Below are positions 44,241 through 52,097 of a DNA stretch of 64,000 nt, piece after piece. Below the pieces are notes generated by a model. The model searched no databases. It was not told the origin of the DNA and saw nothing but the letters and a program-made list of their open reading frames with translations. Position 1 is the first letter of the stretch. The number at the start of each line of letters is the position of its first letter. A program made the translations under genes and the position numbers. The stretch lies in the NCBI RefSeq assembly GCF_030651185.1, contig NZ_JAUSCJ010000031.1, positions 62,001-126,000 on the forward strand, written 5' to 3'. The DNA comes from Phenylobacterium sp. (GTDB lineage: Bacteria; Pseudomonadota; Alphaproteobacteria; Caulobacterales; Caulobacteraceae).

Positions 44241-45473
44241 ATGGACGCCCAATCCCAGTGGACCGGGCTCGACGCCGGTCGGCTCGAACGCATCACCGAC
44301 CACATCGAGCGCAACTATATCGGCCCGCAGAAGATCGCCGGCGCCCAGATCGCCGTCTCGCGGCACGGCCACCAGGCCTATCTGAAGTCCTTCGGGTCCA
44401 TGGACCTGGAGCGCAACAAGCCGATGATGGATGACGCCATCTTCCGCATCTACTCCATGACCAAGCCGATCACCTCGATCGCCCTGATGACCCTGTACGA
44501 AAAGGGCTATTTCCAGCTCAACGACCCCGTCAGCCGCTATGTCCCGTCCTGGAAGACCCACCGCGTCTGGGTCTCGGGCGAGGGCGAGGCCATGGTCACT
44601 GAGGCGCCCAAGCGGGCGGTGACCTTCAAGGACGTGCTGTCCCACACCGGCGGCTTCACCTACGGCGGCGGCCTGCCCGGCGTCGGCGACCAGCATCCGG
44701 TGGACAAGATCTATCGCGGCCTGAAGGTGCGCAGCGCCGGAAGCAACGACACCATGATGGAGTTCCTGGACAAGCTCGGCCAAGTGCCGCTGCTCTATCA
44801 CCCCGGCGAACGCTGGATGTACTCCCTGGCCACCGACATCTGCGGCGCCCTGGTGGAGGTGATCTCCGGCAAGCCCTTCGCCCAGTACCTGCAGGAAGAG
44901 ATCTTCGGCCCGCTGGGGATGAAGGACACCTCGTTCTTCGTGGCCGCCGACAAGATCGACCGCTTCTGCGCCAACTATCAGCGTGGCCCGGACAAGAAGC
45001 TGAAGGTGATCGACGATCCGGTCACCAGCGCCTTCGCGGCCGAGCCCGGCTTCAAGTCCGGCGGCGGCGGCCTGACCGGCACCACGGCCGACTACATGCG
45101 CTTCTGCGAGATGCTGCGCCGGGGCGGCGAGCTGGACGGTCACCGTGTGATCGGCCCGCGCACCCTTGAGATGATGCACATGAACCACCTGGCGGGCGGC
45201 AAGGACCTGACCCAGATGGCCATCGGCGGCTTCTCCGAGACCGCCAACGAAGGCGTGGGCTTCGGCCTGGGCTTCGCCTCGACCATGAGTCAGACCCAGA
45301 CCGCCTCCCTCGGGACCGGCGACTACTATTGGGGCGGGGCTGCCTCCACCATCTTCTGGGTGGATCCCAAGGAAGACCTATCGGTGGTCTTCATGACCCA
45401 GCTGATGCCCTCGGGAACCTTCAACTTCCGCGGCCAGCTGAAGAGCCTGATCTACTCGGCCATCATCGACTGA
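44241..45473 (+). CDS. Serine hydrolase, class C beta-lactamase/esterase family
   Basis: A 410-residue cytosolic (no signal peptide) beta-lactamase-like hydrolase. The nucleophile is S72 in Y-S-M-T-K (SxxK, K75). A Tyr-x-Asn-type second motif is seen in RFCANYQRGPD, and a GGGGLTGT segment follows. This is typical of EstB-type esterases and transpeptidase-like hydrolases of family VIII. It likely hydrolyses short-chain esters. It is monocistronic, with TCCGGAGG before the ATG and a hairpin after the stop. Confidence 0.9.
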   Translation: MDAQSQWTGLDAGRLERITDHIERNYIGPQKIAGAQIAVSRHGHQAYLKSFGSMDLERNKPMMDDAIFRIYSMTKPITSIALMTLYEKGYFQLNDPVSRYVPSWKTHRVWVSGEGEAMVTEAPKRAVTFKDVLSHTGGFTYGGGLPGVGDQHPVDKIYRGLKVRSAGSNDTMMEFLDKLGQVPLLYHPGERWMYSLATDICGALVEVISGKPFAQYLQEEIFGPLGMKDTSFFVAADKIDRFCANYQRGPDKKLKVIDDPVTSAFAAEPGFKSGGGGLTGTTADYMRFCEMLRRGGELDGHRVIGPRTLEMMHMNHLAGGKDLTQMAIGGFSETANEGVGFGLGFASTMSQTQTASLGTGDYYWGGAASTIFWVDPKEDLSVVFMTQLMPSGTFNFRGQLKSLIYSAIID

Positions 45474-45480
45474 GCCTCAC

Positions 45481-45502
45481 GGCCCCTCCTTCTGGAGGGG
45501 CC
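45481..45502. terminator. Bidirectional hairpin terminator
   Basis: GGCCCCTCC (45481-45489) and GGAGGGGCC (45494-45502) with a TTCT loop, between convergent genes; its last base overlaps the lipoprotein stop. Confidence 0.75.
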
Positions 45503-46137
45503 TACCGGTCCCCATCGCGGATCCAGCGGGCGACCACGCCGGAGCCATCGTCATTGCCGCTGAACGCCCAGGCCTCGCTCTGGCGCGCGGCGTTGCGCAC
45601 GGCGACGGCGCTTGCGGCCCGACATTCCTCGCGCCCCTTGATCGGGGTCAGGCCGGGCGCCAGCTTCGTCGGTTTGCCAGAGCCCCCGTCGATCGGCGGC
45701 GGCTGGGCGCACAGCGCCAGCCAGACCCGCGCGCTGGTGATCAACCCCTGCCCATCGGAGGCCAGGGGCCGTAAGCCGAGATAGATCACCTTGGGGTCGC
45801 CAGGCCCGCGGTCGGCGGGCGCCTCCACCTGCAGGATCACCGGCTCGCCACTCGCCAGGCGGTAGATCATGGCCTGCGGGAAGACGCCGGCCGCGTCCCG
45901 CTTACCGCCGAACAGGCTGGCGCCGGTCACCAGGGTGGCGTTGGCGCAGTCGGGCCACTTCAGCGCCGAGACCCGCAGGCTGAACTTGCAGTCGCCCACC
46001 GGGAGGGCCCAGAGGCCCGGCTTCAGGATGGGCGCGCCCTCGCTGTCGGCGATCGAAAACAGCGGCCGTTCGGAACTCACAACGGCACAGGCCGAGAGGC
46101 TCAGGGCCGCGCAGAGAACCGCGACCATCCGCAGCAT
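45502..46137 (-). CDS. Hypothetical lipoprotein
   Basis: A 211-residue protein. MLRMVAVLCAALSLSAC is a lipoprotein signal with the lipobox Cys at residue 17. The mature part is beta-rich (CKFSLRVSALKWPDCANATLVTG, PVILQVEAPAD) with several cysteines. Function unknown. The ATG at 46137 gives the signal peptide. The frame is open further upstream, but that part is antisense to bolA. Confidence 0.72.
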   Translation of the reverse strand: MLRMVAVLCAALSLSACAVVSSERPLFSIADSEGAPILKPGLWALPVGDCKFSLRVSALKWPDCANATLVTGASLFGGKRDAAGVFPQAMIYRLASGEPVILQVEAPADRGPGDPKVIYLGLRPLASDGQGLITSARVWLALCAQPPPIDGGSGKPTKLAPGLTPIKGREECRAASAVAVRNAARQSEAWAFSGNDDGSGVVARWIRDGDR

Positions 46138-46209
46138 GAAACTGACCCCCGATCCAAGGCTTGTTAAGCTTTCTAGCGCAGAAACGACGTTCTGAGAGGC
46201 GCGATTCCC

Positions 46210-46443
46210 ATGCCCATGCCCATCGCTGATCTGGAGGCCTCGCTGCGCGAGGGCTTCCCCGACGCCGAGATCCAGGTCGAGGACCTGGCGGGCGACGGCG
46301 ACCACTATCGCGCACGCATCGTATCAAAGGCCTTTGCGGGCCTTTCGCGGGTCAAGCAGCACCAGCTCGTCTACGCCGCCCTGAAGGGCAAGATGGGCGG
46401 AGAACTGCACGCGCTCGCGCTTGAGACCCAGGCGCCGGGTTAG
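46210..46443 (+). CDS. bolA: BolA family protein
   Basis: A 77-residue BolA domain (LEASLREGFPDAEIQVEDLAGDGDHYRARIVSKAFAGLSRVKQHQLVYAAL), with the conserved HQLVY helix and the loop His (H32) used to share an FeS cluster with a monothiol glutaredoxin. It is the BolA2/IbaG-like short type. Its normal partner gene grxD lies 8.6 kb downstream (55065) instead of next door. It helps FeS trafficking and iron signalling. Confidence 0.93.
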   Translation: MPMPIADLEASLREGFPDAEIQVEDLAGDGDHYRARIVSKAFAGLSRVKQHQLVYAALKGKMGGELHALALETQAPG

Positions 46444-46448
46444 CCGCA

Positions 46449-47336
46449 ATGCGCTACCGTCCCTTCGGCCCGAGCGGCAAGGCGGTTTCGGCCATCAGCC
46501 TGCTGCTGCGCGAAGCCCCCAACATGACCACCCCGCATGCGTGGCGGACCCTGGTGTTCGGCGCCATGGAGAGCGGGGTCAACTGCTTCGAGATCACCGC
46601 CGGCTCTGAGGTCATGGCGCTGGGCTTCGGCGAGGCGCTGCGCGCGGTGGAGCGGCGACTGATCGCCATCGGCTGGCGCATCCACGGTGACCCCCGCAAG
46701 GCGCTCTCGGCGGAAGCCATCTCCAACAGCGTGCGCGGCGGCCTGGCCCGGACCGGGGCCGGCTATTTCGACGTCCTGATGCTGGACGAGGCGGCCTTCG
46801 ACACCTTGGCCCCCGACGCCCACGGCTATCTGGCGGATCTGAGAGCCGCCGGCCTTGTCCTTCAAATGGGCGTGGTGGGGGACGGCGACAGCATCGACGC
46901 CTGCCTCGCAAGCGGCCTCTTCGACGTCCTGGCCACCCCCTTCAGCCTGGTGTCCGACTGGAAGGCCCGGCGGCGGATCAAGGACGCCTCGGCCCGCGAC
47001 ATGACCATGATCGCCTATGACCCCTTCCCGGCCGCCCTGTGCCGCCCGAGCGGCGGCGGGTCGATCCGCACGGGACTGTTCAAGCGCGCCGAGCCGCTGG
47101 CGGGCGCCGGCACCTACGCCTTCCTCCACCAGACCCACGGCTGGTCGGCCGAGGAGGTGTGCCTGGCCTATGCTCTGACCGAGCCCGCCTTCGCCTCGGT
47201 CCAGGTGGAGCAGTTCCGCGTCGAAGCCATCGAGCGGCTGGCCCTGATCACCGACAAGGACTTGCCCACTGGGGTCGCCGCCCAGATCGAGATGGCCCGT
47301 TTCAGCGCCGACACGGGCGAGCAGCGGCGCGCTTAG
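46449..47336 (+). CDS. Aldo/keto reductase family protein
   Basis: A 295-residue TIM-barrel protein starting MRYRPFGPSGKAVSAISLLL, the usual opening of aldo/keto reductases, with GVNCFEI where the family has a G-(I/V)-N-x-(F/I)-D/E strand. YFDVLMLDEA replaces the usual D-x-x-L-x-H strand and I do not see the catalytic Tyr/Lys/His in their normal places. It may be a catalytically changed or non-enzymatic member. It starts 6 nt after bolA, so is co-transcribed. Confidence 0.75.
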   Translation: MRYRPFGPSGKAVSAISLLLREAPNMTTPHAWRTLVFGAMESGVNCFEITAGSEVMALGFGEALRAVERRLIAIGWRIHGDPRKALSAEAISNSVRGGLARTGAGYFDVLMLDEAAFDTLAPDAHGYLADLRAAGLVLQMGVVGDGDSIDACLASGLFDVLATPFSLVSDWKARRRIKDASARDMTMIAYDPFPAALCRPSGGGSIRTGLFKRAEPLAGAGTYAFLHQTHGWSAEEVCLAYALTEPAFASVQVEQFRVEAIERLALITDKDLPTGVAAQIEMARFSADTGEQRRA

Positions 47337-47402
47337 CACAAAAATTCTAGCAAAAATCGTTACTTACAAGCATCATGCTTCTTTGAAGTGGAGAGAAGAA
47401 TC

Positions 47403-48419
47403 GTGCGCTGCGACCTGTGGCCTATCGAGAAGGTCACACGCCGCGCGGCCCTGGCGCTGGTCGCCGCATCGAGTCTCGCCGCCTGCGCGCCGGGCCGCTC
47501 CGCCAGGCCCGTCCGACTGATCATCGGCACTGCGGCGGGCGGCGGCAATGACGGCTTCAGCCGCCTCCTCGCCCAGCATCTGCAGCGGCTGACCGGCCTG
47601 ACCGTCCAGGCCGAGAACGAAGGCCGCGCGGGCGGCAGACTAGCTGCCAGTCGACTCCTGAGCGGGCCGGCCGACGGCTCAATGATCGCTTTCCTACCCA
47701 CGCCGCTGATCTATGAAAACCTGCTGGCGCCCGCCAACGAGGCCCTGAACTTGACGCAATTCCGCTGGCTCGGCGGGATCGGCGCGGACCGCAGGGTGCT
47801 GGTGGTGAACCGGCAGAGCGGAGTCACCGCCTTCGATCAGCTCCTGACCCGTACCCGGCCCCTGATCGTGGCGGCGTCCAGCACCTCGAGCTCCAGCTAT
47901 GTCGAGCCGCGGATCGTCAGCCTCCTCACCGGAGCCCGGCTGAAGCCTGTCCCTGGCTACAATGGCGGAGCGCGGAACCTGGCGGTGCTGTCGGGCGAGG
48001 CCGACGGCGTGATCGGCGACCTGGCCAGTCTCGATCCAATCCTGCAGACGCCGGGCGCCAAGGTCCTCCTGCGCCTCAACGACATGACCGAACCCGCCAG
48101 CGCCACCGCGCCCGGCCTCGCCGGCTTGGCGAGAGGCCCTGACGCGGAGGCGCTGCTGTCGCTGATCGCCGCCACCGCCGCCCTCGGACGCATGTTCGCT
48201 CTGCCTCCTGGAACACCGGCGGGCATCCTGGCCGCGTGGCGGTCCCGCCTGGACCAGGCCGTGGCCGACCCGGAGTTCCGGACCGCGGCGACCGCGCGCG
48301 GCTTCGCCCTGGAACATATCCCCGGCGCTGAGGTGGAAGCCACGCTGAGGCGGCTGTTTGCCCCCTCTTCACCGGTGGGGCCCGCGCTCCGCCGCGCCAT
48401 GGCGGCCCTGGGCGCCTGA
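47403..48419 (+). CDS. Tripartite tricarboxylate transporter substrate-binding protein (TctC-like), lipoprotein
   Basis: A 338-residue solute receptor. The signal KVTRRAALALVAASSLAAC has an Arg-Arg pair and a lipobox, so it is probably a membrane-anchored periplasmic receptor. RLIIGTAAGGGNDGFSRLLAQHLQRLTG is the TctC/Bug opening (PxxPGGxxD type). It binds a carboxylate and hands it to the TctA/B permease encoded next. The GTG at 47403 has GAGAGAAG before it; a GTG at 47388 is possible. The stop overlaps the tctA start. Confidence 0.85.
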   Translation: MRCDLWPIEKVTRRAALALVAASSLAACAPGRSARPVRLIIGTAAGGGNDGFSRLLAQHLQRLTGLTVQAENEGRAGGRLAASRLLSGPADGSMIAFLPTPLIYENLLAPANEALNLTQFRWLGGIGADRRVLVVNRQSGVTAFDQLLTRTRPLIVAASSTSSSSYVEPRIVSLLTGARLKPVPGYNGGARNLAVLSGEADGVIGDLASLDPILQTPGAKVLLRLNDMTEPASATAPGLAGLARGPDAEALLSLIAATAALGRMFALPPGTPAGILAAWRSRLDQAVADPEFRTAATARGFALEHIPGAEVEATLRRLFAPSSPVGPALRRAMAALGA

Positions 48420-50275
48420 TGCAGGCCGTCTTCGAAGCCCTGGCCGGACTGGTCGCCTCACCGACGGCGCTCGCCGCCCTTCTGGCCGGGACCCTGGCCG
48501 GCCTGCTGGCGGGTCTGACGCCCGGGGTGAACGGGCGCGCGGGCCTGATGCTGGTGACGCCGATCGCCGTCGGGTTCGGACCGAGCGCCGGAGCGGTGTT
48601 CCTGATCGCCTTCCACTCGGTTGTGCACACCTCGGGCTCCGTCCCGGCCATCCTGCTGGGGACGCCGACGTCGTCCACCGAGGCGGCCACCGCCGTCGAC
48701 GGGTACGCCATGACGCGGCGGGGAGAAGGCGCCCGGGCCATCGGCGCCACGCTCTCGGCCTCGGCTTTCGGAGGTCTTGTAGGCGCCCTCTTCCTGTTCA
48801 TGGCCGTGCCCGTGGCCCTGGCCCTCATCATCCATATCGGCGCCCCGGAGGTCGCGGCCCTTTCGGCGCTCGGCCTACTTTCGGTGGCGGCCCTCTCCGG
48901 GGGCTGGCTGGCGGGGGGATTGATGGCGGTGACGCTGGGGATCCTGATCGCCTGTGTCGGGATCGATCCCTTCTCCGGCGTGCCGCGCTTCACCTTCGGA
49001 CTGCTGGGCCTGTGGGACGGGGTGAACGCCGCGGCCCTGGTGACCGGCCTCTTTGTGGTTCCCGAGCTGTGCGCCCGCGAGCCGGCGACCCTTCACCCCA
49101 ATCCGCCCCAGGCCCGGTTGAGCGGCGTCATAAAGGGCTGCCTGGAGGTGGTGGAGCATCGCTGGCTGCTGCTGCGCAGTTCGATCATCGGGGTGGTGGT
49201 GGGCTTCGTTCCGGGCTTGGGGGCCAGCGCCGCCGTCTGGATCGCCTATGGCCACGCGCGTCAGACCCATGTCACGGCCATCCCCTATGGCGAAGGCGCC
49301 ATCGCCGGCGTGATCGCGCCCGAGGCGGCCAACAATTCCAAGGAGGGTGGGTCCCTGGTCCCGACCCTCTTCCTGGGCATTCCGGGCTCCTCGGGCATGG
49401 GCATCCTGCTGGCCGCCTTCGCCACCCTCGGCATCGAGGTGGGCCCTCGCATGCTGACCAAGACCCCAGAATTCGTTTTCCTGCTGGGCTGGTCCAACAT
49501 CGCATCCAACCTGTTGGCCGTGCCCTTGTGCCTGTTGCTGGCGCCGGCCATGTCGCGGTTCGCCAACCTGCGCCGCGACCAGGTCGTCCCCGTGGCCCTG
49601 GCCGCGGCCCTGGCGGCCACCGCCCTGACCCAACCCGGCGTTTCGGCCATGGCGCAGCTGGTGGTCTTCTCGGCCCTGGGCCTGCTGCTAAAGGGGTCCA
49701 ATGTTCCCCGCGCCCCTCTGCTGCTCGGCTTCGTGCTGGGGCCTGGCATTGAGCTCGGCCTCATCCGATCGAGCATGGTCTATGGCTGGAGCGCCTTCGC
49801 CCGGCCCGGCGTGCTGATCATCCTTGGGCTGGCTGCGGCGATCATACTGGCCACGTCCTGGAGCCGGCCAGGCCTCTCGGCGAAGGAGACCGGCGCGCGC
49901 CTGACACCGGTGGCGATCGGCCTGATCGCCTTGGCGAGCGCCCTGGCCGTGGGCTTCGCCACCACCCTGCCCACCACGGCCGGCGGGATACTCTATGTGG
50001 CTGGCGGGCTTGGCCTGGTCTCCACCGCTCTGGCGGTGGTGCGGGTCTGGCCCCATTGGACACACGCGCCGTGGGCCGAGGCGCCGGATGGCCCGATCCT
50101 GGCCCTATTCGTCGGGGCCCTGGTGATCGGTGGGCTAATCAGCCTGCCGCTGGCGGCTGGGGTCCTGGTCTGCGCGGCCTTGATGCTGCGGGGCCGGGTC
50201 GGCTATCCGAAGGCGGCTCTCGTCGCCCTGCTCACCGCAGGCGCGGTGCTTGGCCTGGAGCGTCTTCAACCGTGA
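48419..50275 (+). CDS. Fused TctA-TctB tripartite tricarboxylate transporter permease
   Basis: A 618-residue, very hydrophobic protein. Residues 1-490 are a TctA permease (TPGVNGRAGLMLVTPIAVGFGPSAG, then GVIAPEAANNSKEGGSLVPTLFLGIPGSSGMG, the diagnostic motif). The last about 125 residues hold four further membrane segments like the small TctB subunit, and no separate tctB is nearby. The length (about 110 more than usual TctA) supports fusion. The ATG overlaps the TctC stop by 1 nt. The substrate, perhaps a di- or tricarboxylate, is unknown. Confidence 0.82.
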   Translation: MQAVFEALAGLVASPTALAALLAGTLAGLLAGLTPGVNGRAGLMLVTPIAVGFGPSAGAVFLIAFHSVVHTSGSVPAILLGTPTSSTEAATAVDGYAMTRRGEGARAIGATLSASAFGGLVGALFLFMAVPVALALIIHIGAPEVAALSALGLLSVAALSGGWLAGGLMAVTLGILIACVGIDPFSGVPRFTFGLLGLWDGVNAAALVTGLFVVPELCAREPATLHPNPPQARLSGVIKGCLEVVEHRWLLLRSSIIGVVVGFVPGLGASAAVWIAYGHARQTHVTAIPYGEGAIAGVIAPEAANNSKEGGSLVPTLFLGIPGSSGMGILLAAFATLGIEVGPRMLTKTPEFVFLLGWSNIASNLLAVPLCLLLAPAMSRFANLRRDQVVPVALAAALAATALTQPGVSAMAQLVVFSALGLLLKGSNVPRAPLLLGFVLGPGIELGLIRSSMVYGWSAFARPGVLIILGLAAAIILATSWSRPGLSAKETGARLTPVAIGLIALASALAVGFATTLPTTAGGILYVAGGLGLVSTALAVVRVWPHWTHAPWAEAPDGPILALFVGALVIGGLISLPLAAGVLVCAALMLRGRVGYPKAALVALLTAGAVLGLERLQP

Positions 50276-51102
50276 CCGACAAGACAGCACCGCTCGCACC
50301 GGACGATCTGCCGGGCCTGGCCCAGGCGGCTTGGCGGCACGGCGCGCGGCACTGCGTGGCCTGCGGCGGTTACCATCGGGTCTGGGGCACGCTTCGGGCC
50401 GCCGGGCTGAATGGCGGGTTGGCCTCGGACGGACCAGACCTCGAACCGCGCATCGCCGCGGCTCTCGCCCCAGGGGCCAAGGTGCTGGTGGCGGGCGCCG
50501 CCGATCCCGCCCTCCTGGACCTCGTGGTCCGCACCGCCGCGGGAATCCCCCTGGAGATCACGGTCGCCGATGTCTGCCGCACCCCCCTGGAGGTAATCGG
50601 CGAGCTGCGCCCCTATGCCCGGATGAGCGTCAGGACGGAACAGATCGACCTGACCCGGCTCGATCGGGCCGGGCGCTGGGACCTGATACTCTCGCATCTG
50701 ATGATCGCCCATGTCCCGCCCGGAGACCGCATCGAGGTCCTGACGCGACTGCGCCGCGCCCTCACACCCAAGGGCCGCTTGATCCTGGTGGCCAGGACGA
50801 TCAGCGGCGCGGCGCGCGAGGATGCGCCCGGCGATGAAGATGCGTGGGTGAACCGCACCCAGGCGCAGCTCGCCGCAAGCGGCCTTCCTGGCCTTGGCGC
50901 GCCCGGCGAGTTCGAAGGCCTACTCAGGTCCTATGCGGCGCATCGCACCGAGCGGCTCTGGGACCTGGCGACGCCGCAGGCCATCGCCGATCTGCTGGCG
51001 GCCGGCGGCTTCGAGGTGGACGGGTTCGCCAGGATGGCCCGGGCGGGCCGCGACCCGGCGCGGGCCGATGACAAGGCGCGCTACGTCTTCGTCGCGCACT
51101 GA
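50272..51102 (+). CDS. SAM-dependent methyltransferase-like protein
   Basis: A 276-residue protein from a GTG that overlaps the TctA stop (GTGA). A Rossmann-like core is seen: KVLVAGAADPALLDLVVR in place of motif I, LEITVADVCRTPL (acidic strand-2 end), WDLILSHLMIAHVPP and LTPKGRLILVARTI. CVACGGYH near the N-terminus has two cysteines that might bind a metal. It follows the transporter genes and probably acts on the imported compound or a derived product. Function inferred from fold motifs only. Confidence 0.7.
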   Translation: MTDKTAPLAPDDLPGLAQAAWRHGARHCVACGGYHRVWGTLRAAGLNGGLASDGPDLEPRIAAALAPGAKVLVAGAADPALLDLVVRTAAGIPLEITVADVCRTPLEVIGELRPYARMSVRTEQIDLTRLDRAGRWDLILSHLMIAHVPPGDRIEVLTRLRRALTPKGRLILVARTISGAAREDAPGDEDAWVNRTQAQLAASGLPGLGAPGEFEGLLRSYAAHRTERLWDLATPQAIADLLAAGGFEVDGFARMARAGRDPARADDKARYVFVAH

Positions 51103-52097
51103 GCGCCCTTGGCCAGGATCAGCTTGCGCACTGCATTCTGCATCGGCTCCAAGGCCGCAGCGCTGCGCCCGCGCATGTGGCCGGCGCTCGGCAGGAAGTT
51201 CATCGTGGCGTTAGCCTCGAACACCAATATCCGCCCGTCGGCGTCCAGGCTGGCGTCCAAGCCGAAGTAGTCCAGGCCCATCCGGGCGCCGATCTCTCGC
51301 AGGGCGGCGCGGGTGATGTCGGGTAGACCCGCGAACCCGCCCTCCACCATCGCCTTGGCTTCCAGGCGCTGGGGGGAGTCATCGCCCATCTCCCGACCGG
51401 ACCGCCCATGGATGTTCCAGTTTTCCGAGACCACGTGCTGGCGCACGACGATATCTTCGCCCACGAAGAAGAAGCGGGTCTTGCGATAGCCGCCGTCGGC
51501 GCGCCGGAAGTCGACGAACTCGGTGAGGTAGTAGTCGTTGGTCCGATCGCCATAGACGTCCTCGATCTCCTCGAGCGACGGCGCGAGCCCCAGCATCTGG
51601 CCATTGTGCGTGCCCGTCCGCCGGACGATGGCGGGGAAGCGGAAGTCTGCGGCCTCCACCTGCCGGCGCACGCGATCCAGGGTCGGATTGTGGAGCAGCA
51701 GGGTCTTGGGCATGTGGACGTTGTCGATTCCCGCGAGCCGAAGCGCGACCTGATGGCGGCGCGTCTGCAGGATGGCCCGGCCCGGATCGATGATGGGAAG
51801 CCTCAGCTCAGCGGCGAACTTCTCGACCACCGCCAGGGTCCGGGGGTGCAGGTCGGCGTCCGAGACCATGTTCCAGAGGACGCTGACGTCGCCGATTTTC
51901 CACCGGCGCGCCTTGCGGAAATAACTGGGGCCCAGGTGCAGCCGCCCCGATTTGAACTCACCCTCAGGCAGCAGTTTCAGCACCTTGTCAGCGTCATTGT
52001 TGCCCAGCAGGGGGACCACGCCCTCCTGGTCAAACTGGATCGTTCGATCGAAGTCGTTGCCGACGATGAACCCCACCCTCAGGCTGTTTTCGCTCAA
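51081..52097 (-). CDS. ATP-grasp domain protein
   Basis: A 338-residue protein from a TTG overlapping the receptor stop (TTGA). The C-terminal half is ATP-grasp-like: FPAIVRRTGTHNGQ (nucleotide-binding Lys/Arg strand and loop), YLTEFVDFRRADGGYRKTRFFFVGEDIVVRQHVV, and LDASLDADGRILVFEANATMNF with the metal-binding Glu-x-Asn. Such enzymes make amide or peptide bonds through acyl phosphates. Coupling to a TonB-dependent receptor suggests making or altering a small peptide or conjugate. The substrate is unknown. It overlaps the methyltransferase gene by 22 nt on the opposite strand. Confidence 0.8.
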   Translation of the reverse strand: MSENSLRVGFIVGNDFDRTIQFDQEGVVPLLGNNDADKVLKLLPEGEFKSGRLHLGPSYFRKARRWKIGDVSVLWNMVSDADLHPRTLAVVEKFAAELRLPIIDPGRAILQTRRHQVALRLAGIDNVHMPKTLLLHNPTLDRVRRQVEAADFRFPAIVRRTGTHNGQMLGLAPSLEEIEDVYGDRTNDYYLTEFVDFRRADGGYRKTRFFFVGEDIVVRQHVVSENWNIHGRSGREMGDDSPQRLEAKAMVEGGFAGLPDITRAALREIGARMGLDYFGLDASLDADGRILVFEANATMNFLPSAGHMRGRSAAALEPMQNAVRKLILAKGAQCATKT

